From Burkholderiales bacterium (GTDB lineage: Bacteria; Pseudomonadota; Gammaproteobacteria; Burkholderiales; Burkholderiaceae_A), in assembly GCA_027486725.1 (NCBI GenBank), contig JAIXOP010000015.1:279950-343949 (forward strand): a stretch of DNA of 64,000 nt, read 5' to 3'. This document shows, in pieces, positions 27,269-37,763 of this stretch (the first letter of the stretch is position 1; every line of letters begins with the position of its first letter). Made by a program: the position numbers and the translations under genes. Under the pieces are notes generated by a model that saw only the letters and a list, made by a program, of their open reading frames with translations, did not search any database and was not told the origin of the DNA.

Positions 27269-28402
27269 CTAGTTGAAAAACTCCCGCACCTTCTCCATCC
27301 AGCTCTTGCTCTGGGGGCTGTGGCGCTCACCGCCCTCCTCCAGAGAGGCCTCGAACTCCTCGAGCAGTCGCTTTTGCTTGTCGGAGAGCTTGATCGGGGT
27401 CTCGATCTGCACATGGCAATAGAGATCGCCCGCGATCGATGAGCGGACGTTCTTCACGCCCTTGCCCTTCAGGCGGAAGGTCTTGCCGGTCTGGGTGCCC
27501 TCGGGGAGGGTGAAGCTGGTCTTGCCGTGGAGGGTGGGCACGAAGACCTCGCCTCCCAGGGCCGCTCGGGCAAAACTCACCGGCACCTCGCAGTGCAGGT
27601 TGTCGCCCTCGCGGGTGAAGACCCGGTGCGGCTTGATCGTGATCTCGACATAGAGGTCCCCAGGCGGACCTCCGTTGGTTCCGGGCTCGCCATTGCCCGT
27701 GGAGCGAATGCGCATGCCGTCGTCGATGCCCGCGGGAATGTTCACCTCGAGGGTCTTTTGCTTGCGCACCCGCCCCACCCCATCGCAGGACGTGCAGGGG
27801 TTGGGGATGGTCTTGCCGCTGCCGTGGCAGGCCGGGCAGGTCTGCTGAATACTGAAAAAGCCCTGCTGCATGCGCACCTGGCCGTGGCCGCCGCAGGTCT
27901 TGCAGGTCTCAGGCTTGGTGCCGGGCTTGGCCCCGCTGCCGTCGCAGGCGCTGCAATGCTCCCAGCTGGGCACTCGGATCTCGGCGGTCTTGCCGGCCGC
28001 GGCCTCCTCGAGCGAGATCTCCATGTTGTAGCGCAGATCGCTGCCGCGATAGACATTGCTGCGGCCCCCCCCACCGCCACCCCGGCCCATGCCGAAGATG
28101 TCGCCAAAGATGTCGCCGAAGTCTCCGGGGAAGCCGCCCCCGCCAAAGCCACCGCCCGCACCACCGCCCATATTGGGGTCGACCCCCGCATGGCCAAAGC
28201 GGTCGTAGGCGGCACGCTTCTCGGGGTCCGAGAGCATCTCGTAGGCCTCCTTGGCCTCCTTGAACTTGCCCTCGGCCGCCGCATCGCCCGGATTGCGGTC
28301 GGGGTGGAACTTCATGGCCAGCTTGCGGTAGGCCTTCTTCAGCTCTTCCTCGCTGGCGTTCTTCGCCACCCCCAACACTTCATAAAAATCACGCTTTGCC
28401 AT
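27269..28402 (-). CDS. dnaJ: chaperone protein DnaJ
   Basis: Co-chaperone that stimulates DnaK ATPase. The 377-residue protein has the J domain with HPD (KFHPDRNPG, about residues 31-40), a long Gly/Phe-rich linker including [12 protein letters not shown] and a Gly-only run, four zinc-binding CxxCxGxG repeats ([32 protein letters not shown]) and the C-terminal substrate domain. Start ATG 28402 ([11 protein letters not shown]) is preferred to one six codons earlier. Follows dnaK by 27 bases. Confidence 0.97.
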   Translation of the reverse strand: MAKRDFYEVLGVAKNASEEELKKAYRKLAMKFHPDRNPGDAAAEGKFKEAKEAYEMLSDPEKRAAYDRFGHAGVDPNMGGGAGGGFGGGGFPGDFGDIFGDIFGMGRGGGGGGRSNVYRGSDLRYNMEISLEEAAAGKTAEIRVPSWEHCSACDGSGAKPGTKPETCKTCGGHGQVRMQQGFFSIQQTCPACHGSGKTIPNPCTSCDGVGRVRKQKTLEVNIPAGIDDGMRIRSTGNGEPGTNGGPPGDLYVEITIKPHRVFTREGDNLHCEVPVSFARAALGGEVFVPTLHGKTSFTLPEGTQTGKTFRLKGKGVKNVRSSIAGDLYCHVQIETPIKLSDKQKRLLEEFEASLEEGGERHSPQSKSWMEKVREFFN

Positions 28403-28429
28403 AAACGAACGTCGATCCAAGCGCCAGGC

Positions 28430-30355
<1,926 letters not shown>

Positions 30356-30403
30356 GACGGTGGTCCTTTAAAAAAGGGAATGGATGAATGCGGTCTGAGG
30401 GGT

Positions 30404-30431
30404 AGTTGGGGGCAGCGGTGCGGATTTCAAG
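30404..30431 (-). promoter_or_regulatory. sigma-32 (heat-shock) promoter for dnaK
   Basis: On the minus strand CTTGAAA (30431-30425) and CCCCAACT (30411-30404) are separated by 13 bases. The -35 is perfect and the -10 has one mismatch to CCCCATnT. The element overlaps the grpE stop codon and lies about 50 bases upstream of the dnaK start. Confidence 0.8.
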
Positions 30432-31026
30432 AGGCCACACTCACCAGGGCCGGGCGCAGCACCCGCTCCCCAATCAGGTAGCCCTTTTGCATCACCTGCA
30501 CCACATGGCCCGAGGCCACGGGGGGCGTAGCGGCGGCACCGTCGACCATGGAAATGGCCTGGTGGCGGTTGGGGTCGAACTTCTCGCCGACGGGGGCAAT
30601 CGCCACGAGCCGGCCCTTCTCAAAGGCCTGCACGAGCTGGCGCAGGGTCAGCTCAACGCCACTTCGGAGGCCCTCGGGGGTCTGGTTGGGCACCGAGAGG
30701 GCCAGCTCCAGCGAGTCGGCCGCAGGCAGCAGGGCCTCGGCAAACGACTCGATGGCGAATTGGCGCGCCTGGCCGAGTTCGACCGAGTGGCGCTTGCGCA
30801 GGTTGTCGATGTCGGCCGCCAGCCGGCGCATCTGGTCGTTGGCCTCGGCCAGCTCCGCCTCGAGGTCTCGGGCCTGGCCGCCATGGGGGTCGGCGCCATG
30901 GGGATCGGCGCCACGGGGGTCGGCGCCACGGGGCTCAGCGGAGGCATCGGCGGCCGGGGGCGGCGATGCCAGCGATGGGTCGGTCTGGGCGGGGGATGCG
31001 GGGTCGTGCTCGGGGGTTTGGCTCAT
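30427..31026 (-). CDS. grpE: nucleotide exchange factor GrpE
   Basis: Releases ADP from DnaK. The 199-residue protein has a disordered acidic/Pro N-terminus, a long coiled-coil (about residues 50-100, ELAEANDQMRRLAADIDNLRKR), and the C-terminal beta domain with FDPNRHQAIS and VVQVMQKGYLIGERVLRPA. The N-terminal tail contains four five-residue repeats (PRGAD/PHGAD). Transcribed from a very good sigma-32 promoter upstream. Confidence 0.96.
   Translation of the reverse strand: MSQTPEHDPASPAQTDPSLASPPPAADASAEPRGADPRGADPHGADPHGGQARDLEAELAEANDQMRRLAADIDNLRKRHSVELGQARQFAIESFAEALLPAADSLELALSVPNQTPEGLRSGVELTLRQLVQAFEKGRLVAIAPVGEKFDPNRHQAISMVDGAAATPPVASGHVVQVMQKGYLIGERVLRPALVSVAS
30881..30940 (-). repeat. 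four 15-bp tandem repeats in the grpE N-terminal region
   Basis: Four units of 15 bases (about 80-95% alike) encode DPRGA/DPHGA in the disordered N-terminus of GrpE. Each unit contains the palindromic GGCGCC at its junction. It lies outside the DnaK-binding core, so length change is probably tolerated. Confidence 0.85.
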
Positions 31027-31102
31027 GGGGTCACAAATTTGGGATCACAGATGGAGGTGTTGCTGACGGGTTGGAATCCAAAAAACAACTGCTCACCCCC
31101 AC

Positions 31103-31130
31103 AGATGGGGGCGGTGTGGAGCATTTCAAG
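31103..31130 (-). promoter_or_regulatory. sigma-32 (heat-shock) promoter for grpE
   Basis: On the minus strand CTTGAAA (31130-31124), a 13-base spacer and CCCCATCT (31110-31103) match the sigma-32 consensus CTTGAAA / CCCCATnT at every defined position. It lies about 77 bases upstream of the grpE ATG. A CCCCC/GGGGG inverted repeat overlaps the -10. No CIRCE (HrcA) inverted repeat is seen here. Confidence 0.9.
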
Positions 31131-31197
31131 GGGGGGCAACTAGCCTGGGCAGGCCTGAACAGGCCTGGACGGGCCTGGGCGTGCCTGGGCGGACCTT

Positions 31198-32313
31198 TTA
31201 TCGAGCGCCCATGCCCCGGGCACGCTCAGCACCCCGGGCCCGATCGGCCTGCTGCTCGGCCGTCTCCGCCGCCATTGGCCAGCCACCCGTTTCCTCCAGC
31301 ACCAGCTGCGTGAGCAGGTCGCCGGCCGCCGGAGAATCATTGAGGCAGGGCACCACGGTGTAGCGCTCACCGCCGGCGGCCAGGAACTCCTCCTTGCCCT
31401 CCATCTGGATTTCCTCGAGGGTCTCGAGGCAGTCGGAGATGAATCCCGGGCAGACCACATCGAGGGACTTCACCCCCTCGCCGGGCAGCTCCTCCAGTCG
31501 CTGTGCGGTGTAGGGCTGCAGCCATTCGGCCGGGCCGAAGCGCGACTGGAAGCTGACCTCCCACTCGCTGGCCGACAGGCCCAGCCGCTCGGCCACGAGG
31601 CGTCCCGTCTTCTGGCTTTCGCATTGGTAGGGGTCGCCCTTCATCAGGCTGCGCTTGGGCACCCCATGGAAACTGAACAGAAGCTTCTGGCCTCGGCCAT
31701 GCTGGGCCCAGTGGGCCGAGATGCTGTCGGCCACTGCAGCAATGTAGGCGGGATGGTCGTGGAAATTCCGACGCAGGCGCAGGGCGGGTGGGTTGCGCAT
31801 GCGGGCCAGGGTGTCGAAGACGCGGTCGAAGATCGTGGCGGTGGTTGCCGCCGAATACTGGGCATAGAGTGGGATCACGCACAGCCGATCCACGCCCTCG
31901 GCGGCCATCTCCTCGATGGTCCCGGCGATGGTCGGCTGGCCGTAGCGCATGGCCACGCGCACCACGGGGTCCATGCCCAGCGCGGTCAGGCGCTCCTGGA
32001 GCATCGCCTTCTGGCGTTCGGTGTAGACGCGCAGCGGCGAGCCCTCGGGCATCCAGATCGAGGCGTATTTCTCGGCGCTCTTCTTGGGGCGGGTATTGAG
32101 GATGATGAGGTTCAGGATGGGCCACCAGACCAGCTTGGGGATCTCCACCACCCGAGGGTCGGAGAGAAACTCCTTGAGGTAGGGGCGCAGGGCAGACCCC
32201 GTGGGTGCCTCCGGTGTGCCGAGGTTCACCAACAGAATGCCAACCCGGCGACGGCTGCCGTGGGTGAAGGGGGGGCTGTCGGCGACCTGCCGCGCGGAGT
32301 AAGGAAGGCTCAT
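31198..32313 (-). CDS. hemH: ferrochelatase
   Basis: Inserts ferrous iron into protoporphyrin IX, the last step of haem synthesis. The 371-residue protein shows VGILLVNLGTPEAPTGSALRPYLKEFLSD-type N-terminus (about residues 23-52), the conserved His in LLFSFHGVPKRSL, and WLQPYT plus VVCPGFISDCLETLEEI toward the C-terminus. Its ATG overlaps the stop of hrcA. The hrcA-hemH-grpE order is common in Burkholderiales. Confidence 0.96.
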   Translation of the reverse strand: MSLPYSARQVADSPPFTHGSRRRVGILLVNLGTPEAPTGSALRPYLKEFLSDPRVVEIPKLVWWPILNLIILNTRPKKSAEKYASIWMPEGSPLRVYTERQKAMLQERLTALGMDPVVRVAMRYGQPTIAGTIEEMAAEGVDRLCVIPLYAQYSAATTATIFDRVFDTLARMRNPPALRLRRNFHDHPAYIAAVADSISAHWAQHGRGQKLLFSFHGVPKRSLMKGDPYQCESQKTGRLVAERLGLSASEWEVSFQSRFGPAEWLQPYTAQRLEELPGEGVKSLDVVCPGFISDCLETLEEIQMEGKEEFLAAGGERYTVVPCLNDSPAAGDLLTQLVLEETGGWPMAAETAEQQADRARGAERARGMGAR

Positions 32314-33344
32314 TCGATTCCGAAGTCTTGGGAGGGTTGGGAGAGGGCTGTGGTGAGCAGCCGCGCGGTGATGTCCACAATCGGGATCATGCGGTCGTAG
32401 GCCATGCGCGTGGGGCCGATGACCCCCAGGGTGCCCACCACCTTGCCCTGGAGCTGATAGCTGGCGGTCACGACCGAGAGGTCTTCCACAGGAACGAGAG
32501 CGGAGTCTCCGCCGATGTAGATCTGGATGCCGTCGCTCTGCAGGCTGGCCTCGAGCAGGCGCGAGAGCTGATTTTTCTGCTCGAAGAGATCGAAGAGCTC
32601 GCGCAGCCGGGCACGATCCTCGCCCAGGCCTGCATAGGTGAGGAGCTGACGCTCCCCCGTGATGACGATGTTGTTGTCGGGGTTGGCCAGGCCCATGCGG
32701 CCCTCTTCCATGGCCTGAATCATGAGCTGGGCCACATCCGAGCGCAGCTGGGTGAGTTCGGAGCGCAGGCCCTGCAGGGCCTCCTCGAAGGACTTTCCGT
32801 GGAAGTGGCTGGTGAGGTAATTGCCCGCCTGGACCAGCAGCTCGGGGGGGAAGTCCTGCTCGGTCTGGATCAGCTTGTTGTGGACCTCGCCCTCGGGCGT
32901 GACCACGATCAGCAAGAGCCGACGCTCGCCCAGGCGCAGGAACTCCACATGGCGAAAGACCGCGGCCCGGCGCGGCGTGCTGATCACGCCAGCAAACTGC
33001 GACAGCCGAGACAGCATCTGGGCAGCCTGAGCAATCACGCGGCCCGGGGCATCCACCGGCAGCCCCTCCTGCAGGATGGCGGTCTGGCTGGCATCGAGCG
33101 GCGCCACGGTGAGCAGAGAATCGACAAAGAGCCGATAGCCCTTGGGGGTGGGCACCCGACCCGCCGAGGTGTGTGGGCTGGTGACCAGACCCAGATCTTC
33201 GAGATCGGCCATCACATTGCGAATGGTGGCGGGCGAGAGATCCAGCCCCGCCTGCTTGGAGAGCGCGCGCGAGCCCACGGGCTGCCCCTCGGCAATGTAG
33301 CGCTCAACCAGAACCTTCAGCAGATGGCGGGAACGGTCATCCAT
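32310..33344 (-). CDS. hrcA: heat-inducible transcription repressor HrcA
   Basis: Repressor that normally binds CIRCE elements in front of groES or other chaperone genes. The 344-residue protein starts MDDRSRHLLKVLVERYIAEGQPVGSRALS, with the winged helix motif PATIRNVMADLEDLGL and the C-terminal GPTRMAYDRMIPIVDITA. Start ATG 33344 is the family start; the frame is open further upstream into nadK. I found no CIRCE sequence in the window, so its target is elsewhere (probably groESL). Confidence 0.95.
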   Translation of the reverse strand: MDDRSRHLLKVLVERYIAEGQPVGSRALSKQAGLDLSPATIRNVMADLEDLGLVTSPHTSAGRVPTPKGYRLFVDSLLTVAPLDASQTAILQEGLPVDAPGRVIAQAAQMLSRLSQFAGVISTPRRAAVFRHVEFLRLGERRLLLIVVTPEGEVHNKLIQTEQDFPPELLVQAGNYLTSHFHGKSFEEALQGLRSELTQLRSDVAQLMIQAMEEGRMGLANPDNNIVITGERQLLTYAGLGEDRARLRELFDLFEQKNQLSRLLEASLQSDGIQIYIGGDSALVPVEDLSVVTASYQLQGKVVGTLGVIGPTRMAYDRMIPIVDITARLLTTALSQPSQDFGIE

Positions 33345-33382
33345 GGCGGAATTGTAGAGGGGCCTGTGGTGTAATCCTTTCC

Positions 33383-34324
33383 ATGAGCCCGAAGTGCCCT
33401 GCCCTATTTGGTCGGCCCCACACGCCCGGGCTGGGACCCGCCCTGCAGCGGGTGGCCGAGTGCATCCGGCAGACCCTGCCGCAGGCGCAGATCCTGATGG
33501 AGTCGCAGACGGCGGCCGACGCCGGCACCGACCTCGGCCTGCGCGCCGCATCCATTTCGCAGATCGAGGCCGAGGCCGATCTCGCCATCGTGCTCGGCGG
33601 CGACGGAACCCTGTTGGGCATCGCCCGCCAGCTCGCCCCCCGAGGCATCCCCCTGATCGGGGTGAACCAGGGCCGGCTGGGCTTCATGACCGACCTCGAC
33701 ATCGCCGACCTCGACACGGCCCTGCCGCCGCTGCTGCGGGGCGAGGGGACCATTGAAGAGCGTCAGATGCTCTCGGTGCGCGTGCTGCGCCGCAGGGCGG
33801 GCCAGGACCCGACCGCGCCCGCCCAGGTGGTCTTCGAGGCCCAGGCACTCAACGATGCCGTGGTGAGCCGGGGCTCGGTCTCGCGCATGGTCGAGCTCGA
33901 TGTGTTTGTGGGCGACCACTATGTGCAATCGCTGCGGGCCGATGGGCTGATCGTCTCGACGCCGACGGGCTCCACGGCCTATGCGTTGTCGGCCAGCGGC
34001 TCCATCCTGCATCCGGCACTGGCCGCCATCATCCTGGTCCCAGTGGCTCCCCAGGCGCTCTCCAGCCGCCCCATCGTGCTGCCCGCCGAGGCCGAGGTGA
34101 CGGTGGTGGTGCAGGATGGCGCGGGGACCGAGCTCCACTGCGACATGCAGGCCCTCACGGCCCTGGCCGATGGCGATGAGATCGTGGTGGGGCCCTCCCC
34201 CCACCGGGTTCGGCTGCTTCATCCAAAGGGCCAGGATTACTTCTCCATGCTGCGCCGTAAACTCCAGTGGAGTGCAAACCCCACCCACCTTGGCCGGCCC
34301 GACCCCATTCCCCCTGCGCGTTAG
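33383..34324 (+). CDS. nadK: NAD kinase
   Basis: Phosphorylates NAD to NADP. The 313-residue protein has the GGDGT motif (AIVLGGDGTLLGIAR, about residue 73), GVNQGRLGFMTDL and the conserved STPTGSTAYALSASGSILHP. Divergent from hrcA with 38 bases between start codons, and followed by recN after 3 bases, the conserved nadK-recN order. Confidence 0.96.
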   Translation: MSPKCPALFGRPHTPGLGPALQRVAECIRQTLPQAQILMESQTAADAGTDLGLRAASISQIEAEADLAIVLGGDGTLLGIARQLAPRGIPLIGVNQGRLGFMTDLDIADLDTALPPLLRGEGTIEERQMLSVRVLRRRAGQDPTAPAQVVFEAQALNDAVVSRGSVSRMVELDVFVGDHYVQSLRADGLIVSTPTGSTAYALSASGSILHPALAAIILVPVAPQALSSRPIVLPAEAEVTVVVQDGAGTELHCDMQALTALADGDEIVVGPSPHRVRLLHPKGQDYFSMLRRKLQWSANPTHLGRPDPIPPAR

Positions 34325-34327
34325 CCC

Positions 34328-36028
34328 ATGATCCGCTCCTTGGCTGTTCGGCATTTCGTGACCGCCGAGTCGCTCGAAATCGACCTGCGCTCGGGCTTCA
34401 TCGCCCTGACAGGCGAGACCGGTGCTGGCAAGTCCCTGCTCATCAATGCCCTGTCGTTTCTGCTCGGCGACCGGGCCGACACCACCATGGTTCGCCGTGG
34501 GGCCGCCAAGGCCGAGCTCGTGGCCGAAATGCAGGTGCCCGATGCCCTCATGCCCGCCGTGGCCGCAGAGCTCGAGGCGGCAGGGCTCGATGCGCCCGAC
34601 GACGGGCTGCTCCTCGTCCGCCGAGTGATCGAGGCCGAGGGCCGCTCTCGGGCCTGGATCAATGGCCAGATGGCTGGCCTTGCCCAGTTGAAGGCCATCG
34701 GCGAGATGCTGGTGGATGTGCATGGCCAGCATGCCCACCAATCCCTGCTGCGGCCCGCTGCCCAGCAGGCACTGCTCGACCGCCATGCAGGGCTGGAGCC
34801 CCTGGTGCTGGGCGTCTCGCGGGCCTATGCCCACTGGCAGGCCGCCCACCAGGCTCTCACCGAAGCCGAGACGGAGGCCAGCCGCCTTGCCGAAGAGCTC
34901 GAGAACCAGCAGTGGCGACTCGAGCTCCTCGATGAAATCTCGCCCCAGGACGACGAGTGGGAAGCGCTGAGTGCCGAGCAGCATCGCCTGGCGCACGGGG
35001 CAAGCTTGCTGGAGGCCGCCAGTGGCGCTCTGGCTGTACTCAGCGAGTCCGACGAGCCCATCGCCCGCCAGGTCGATCGTCTGGCCCAGCAGTTCCGAGG
35101 CCTGGTGGAGAAAGATTCCCGCCTTACCGATCTGTTGCGCTGCCTCGAAGAGGCCAGCATCCAGATCTCCGAGGCAGGCCATGCCGCCAGCCGCTACCTC
35201 GATCGCCTAGAGATCGACCCCGAGCGGCTCGCCCAGGTCGAGCGGCGCGTCTCCGACCTCTTCGATGCTGCCCGCCGGCTGCGATGCAGCCCTGAGGAGC
35301 TTCCCGCGCTGCACACCACCGTTCGGGATGCCGTGGCGCGCCTGCGCCAGGCGGCCGACCTCGATCTGCTGCGCCGCCGGCTCGACGAGGCCGAGGTGGC
35401 CTACAACGACGCCGCCCGCGCGCTGAGTGCTGCCCGAGCCCGAGCAGCCGGGCCCTTTGCCCAGGCCGTGACCGGATGGCTGGCCGAGCTCGCCATGGCC
35501 AGCACCCAGTTCGAGGTCGGTCTGAATCCACGAGGAAGGCCCAGCCCCACGGGGGCCGAAGACACCACCTTCTTGCTGCGCCACGGCTCGGCCGACAAAG
35601 GCCAGCCGCTTGCCCGCATCGCCTCGGGCGGTGAGCTGTCTCGGGTGAGCCTGGCCATCGCGGCCACAGCGGCGCTGGCCACCGACACCCCGACCCTCAT
35701 CTTCGATGAGGTCGACGCTGGCATCGGCGGCAACACCGGCCATGTGGTGGGTCGTCTGCTGCAGGCCCTCGGGACGCACCACCAGGTGCTGGTCGTGACC
35801 CACCTCGCCCAGGTGGCCGCACGGGCCGACCACCACATCGAGGTGCGCAAAGCGACCGACGATCGCGGCATCCCAACCAGCGAGCTCAGCCCACTCGATG
35901 CGCAGGGCCGGATGTTGGAGATCGCCCGAATGCTGGGCACCGAGGGCACGGCCGAGGCCTCGCAGGCCCTCGCCCGAGAGCTGATCTCTCAGGCCGAGCG
36001 CAGTCCCAACACATCCTGCATGTCGTAG
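34328..36028 (+). CDS. recN: DNA repair protein RecN
   Basis: SMC-like ATPase acting in double-strand break repair. The 566-residue protein has Walker [20 protein letters not shown] near the N-terminus, a central coiled-coil-rich region (about residues 160-370), ABC signature [13 protein letters not shown] and Walker [14 protein letters not shown]. It overlaps the convergent dapB by 40 bases at the 3' end, so the last 13 or so codons of both genes share DNA. Confidence 0.96.
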   Translation: MIRSLAVRHFVTAESLEIDLRSGFIALTGETGAGKSLLINALSFLLGDRADTTMVRRGAAKAELVAEMQVPDALMPAVAAELEAAGLDAPDDGLLLVRRVIEAEGRSRAWINGQMAGLAQLKAIGEMLVDVHGQHAHQSLLRPAAQQALLDRHAGLEPLVLGVSRAYAHWQAAHQALTEAETEASRLAEELENQQWRLELLDEISPQDDEWEALSAEQHRLAHGASLLEAASGALAVLSESDEPIARQVDRLAQQFRGLVEKDSRLTDLLRCLEEASIQISEAGHAASRYLDRLEIDPERLAQVERRVSDLFDAARRLRCSPEELPALHTTVRDAVARLRQAADLDLLRRRLDEAEVAYNDAARALSAARARAAGPFAQAVTGWLAELAMASTQFEVGLNPRGRPSPTGAEDTTFLLRHGSADKGQPLARIASGGELSRVSLAIAATAALATDTPTLIFDEVDAGIGGNTGHVVGRLLQALGTHHQVLVVTHLAQVAARADHHIEVRKATDDRGIPTSELSPLDAQGRMLEIARMLGTEGTAEASQALARELISQAERSPNTSCMS

Positions 36029-36813
36029 AGCCCAGCGGGCTTTCCCTGAAGGAAGCGGGCAGCGCGCAACGACCCCTCGGCATAGGTGGCGCGGGAGCTG
36101 CTCTTGTGAGTGACCTCGATGCGCTCGCCAGCGCCGGCAAAGAGCACCGTGTGGTCACCGATGATGTCCCCACCCCGAATCACCGAGAAGCCGATCTCCT
36201 CGGCGGTGCGCGGGCCAGTGTGGCCCTGACGGGCCCAGACGGCCCGCTCGGGCAGGGGGCGGCCAGTTGCGTTGGCCACGACCTCGCCCATGCGCAGGGC
36301 GGTGCCCGAGGGCGCATCGACCTTGTGCCGATGGTGCGCCTCGATCACTTCGATATCGAATCCTTCCTTCAGAAAGTGCCCCGCCACCTCGAGCAACTTC
36401 AAGGTGATGTTGACGCCCACGCTCATGTTGGGGCTCATCACCAGACGGCCACGCTGGGCAAAGGCCTTGAGGGCCTCGTGGCCCGCAGCGTCGAAGCCGG
36501 TGGTGCCCAGCACCAGGCCAATGTTGGCCTGAAGGCAGGCGGGCAGCAGGCCCAGGCTGGCCTCGGGTCGGGTGAAGTCGATAACCACATCGGCGCCGGA
36601 GCCTGCCAGGGCGTCGATGCCCGAGGAGATCTTCACGCCCGTGGTCTGACCGAAGGCCAGGCCCGCATCCTGCCCCAGCCAGGGGCTGTCGGCCCGATCC
36701 AGGGCGGCGACCAGTGACAGGTCGGGCTGCGCAAGCAGAGACTGAATGATCATCTGGCCCATGCGGCCCGATGCCCCGGTCACGGCGATGGCCGTGCGCG
36801 ACGTGTTCGACAT
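35989..36813 (-). CDS. dapB: 4-hydroxy-tetrahydrodipicolinate reductase
   Basis: NAD(P)H-dependent step of lysine and diaminopimelate synthesis. The 274-residue protein has the Rossmann [14 protein letters not shown] at the N-terminus, [15 protein letters not shown], and the catalytic signature [16 protein letters not shown]. The gene lies 39 bases downstream of bamE on the same strand. Its 3' end overlaps recN by 40 bases on the opposite strand. Confidence 0.97.
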   Translation of the reverse strand: MSNTSRTAIAVTGASGRMGQMIIQSLLAQPDLSLVAALDRADSPWLGQDAGLAFGQTTGVKISSGIDALAGSGADVVIDFTRPEASLGLLPACLQANIGLVLGTTGFDAAGHEALKAFAQRGRLVMSPNMSVGVNITLKLLEVAGHFLKEGFDIEVIEAHHRHKVDAPSGTALRMGEVVANATGRPLPERAVWARQGHTGPRTAEEIGFSVIRGGDIIGDHTVLFAGAGERIEVTHKSSSRATYAEGSLRAARFLQGKPAGLYDMQDVLGLRSA

Positions 36814-36852
36814 GAATGCCTCGAGAAGGACGAAGGGGTTGCTTCGAAGGGG

Positions 36853-37287
36853 TTACTTGGTGGGGCGACGCTGGTCCGGCGGCAGGTCGACGGCCTGGGC
36901 CGCTGTCTTGGGGAGGTTCTGGGCGGTCCAACGCTGCAGGGCGTCCCCTTGGAAGAACACGCTCAGCTGAGCACGGCTGAACTCCCCATCCCCGCGCTTG
37001 AGGGTGGAGATGTAGTCCCACCGGTCATTGCGAAATGCATCCTGCAAGAGCGGGGTGCCCAGAACCACGCGAACCTGGTCCTTGGTCATGCCCTCGCGCA
37101 GCTGCGCGACCTGGTCGTCGGTGACCAGATTGCCCTGCCCCACATCGGCCCGGTAGGGGCTGATGAGTCGACTGGGCTTGAAGCTGGAGCATCCGGCGGC
37201 CGCCACCGCGCTGGCGAGGGTCAGGGCCAGCAGCAGGCAGCGCAGCGGGCTTAGGGATGTCGCGTACGCGGGAGAATTTGTCGGCAT
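36853..37287 (-). CDS. bamE: outer membrane assembly lipoprotein BamE
   Basis: Small lipoprotein of the BAM complex. The 144-residue protein has a signal peptide ending in a lipobox AAAGC (LASAVAAAGCSSFKPSRL) and the SmpA/OmlA fold core VAQLREGMTKDQVRVVLGTPLLQDAF with DRWDYIST. ATG 37287 is chosen; the upstream in-frame codons overlap the fur start region. Divergent from fur with only 20 bases between start codons, the conserved bamE-fur arrangement. Confidence 0.95.
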   Translation of the reverse strand: MPTNSPAYATSLSPLRCLLLALTLASAVAAAGCSSFKPSRLISPYRADVGQGNLVTDDQVAQLREGMTKDQVRVVLGTPLLQDAFRNDRWDYISTLKRGDGEFSRAQLSVFFQGDALQRWTAQNLPKTAAQAVDLPPDQRRPTK

Positions 37288-37307
37288 AGTCTCGCTATCA
37301 TAAGCGC

Positions 37308-37763
37308 ATGAGCGACAACCAGACACTCGCCGCCGACCTCAAAAGCACAGGGCTCAAAGTCACCGTGCCGCGGCTCAAGGTGCTCGAGCTCTTCGAACAG
37401 TCCAGCACCCGCCACCTCAGTGCCGAAGATGTCTACAAGGCGCTGCTGCACGAGGACCTCGACATCGGTCTGGCCACGGTCTATCGGGTGCTCACCCAGT
37501 TTGAACAGGCCGGCCTGCTTCGGCGCAGCAACTTCGAGTCGGGCAAGTCGGTGTTTGAGCTCAACGAGGGCTCGCACCACGACCACCTGCTCTGCCTCGA
37601 GTGCGGCAAGGTGGTGGAGTTCTTCGACGCCGGAATTGAGGAGCGGCAGCAGGCCATCGCCACCAAGCATGGCTTCGCGCTGCAGGAGCACTCACTCGCG
37701 CTCTATGGCCACTGTCAGGTGGCCGACTGCGAAGGCAAGCGGGCGCGCCGCGGGCGCGGCTAG
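37308..37763 (+). CDS. fur: ferric uptake regulator Fur
   Basis: Iron-responsive repressor. The 151-residue protein has the DNA-binding helix [15 protein letters not shown] and [16 protein letters not shown], the metal-binding [17 protein letters not shown] and the C-terminal acidic/His region. The C-terminus ends in a basic run (KRARRGRG). Its stop codon shares CTAG with the stop of the convergent DsbD-like gene. Confidence 0.96.
   Translation: MSDNQTLAADLKSTGLKVTVPRLKVLELFEQSSTRHLSAEDVYKALLHEDLDIGLATVYRVLTQFEQAGLLRRSNFESGKSVFELNEGSHHDHLLCLECGKVVEFFDAGIEERQQAIATKHGFALQEHSLALYGHCQVADCEGKRARRGRG

Noticed and set aside
31027-33382. CIRCE element expected with hrcA
   Set aside because: No TTAGCACTC-N9-GAGTGCTAA-like dyad is visible upstream of grpE, hemH or hrcA.
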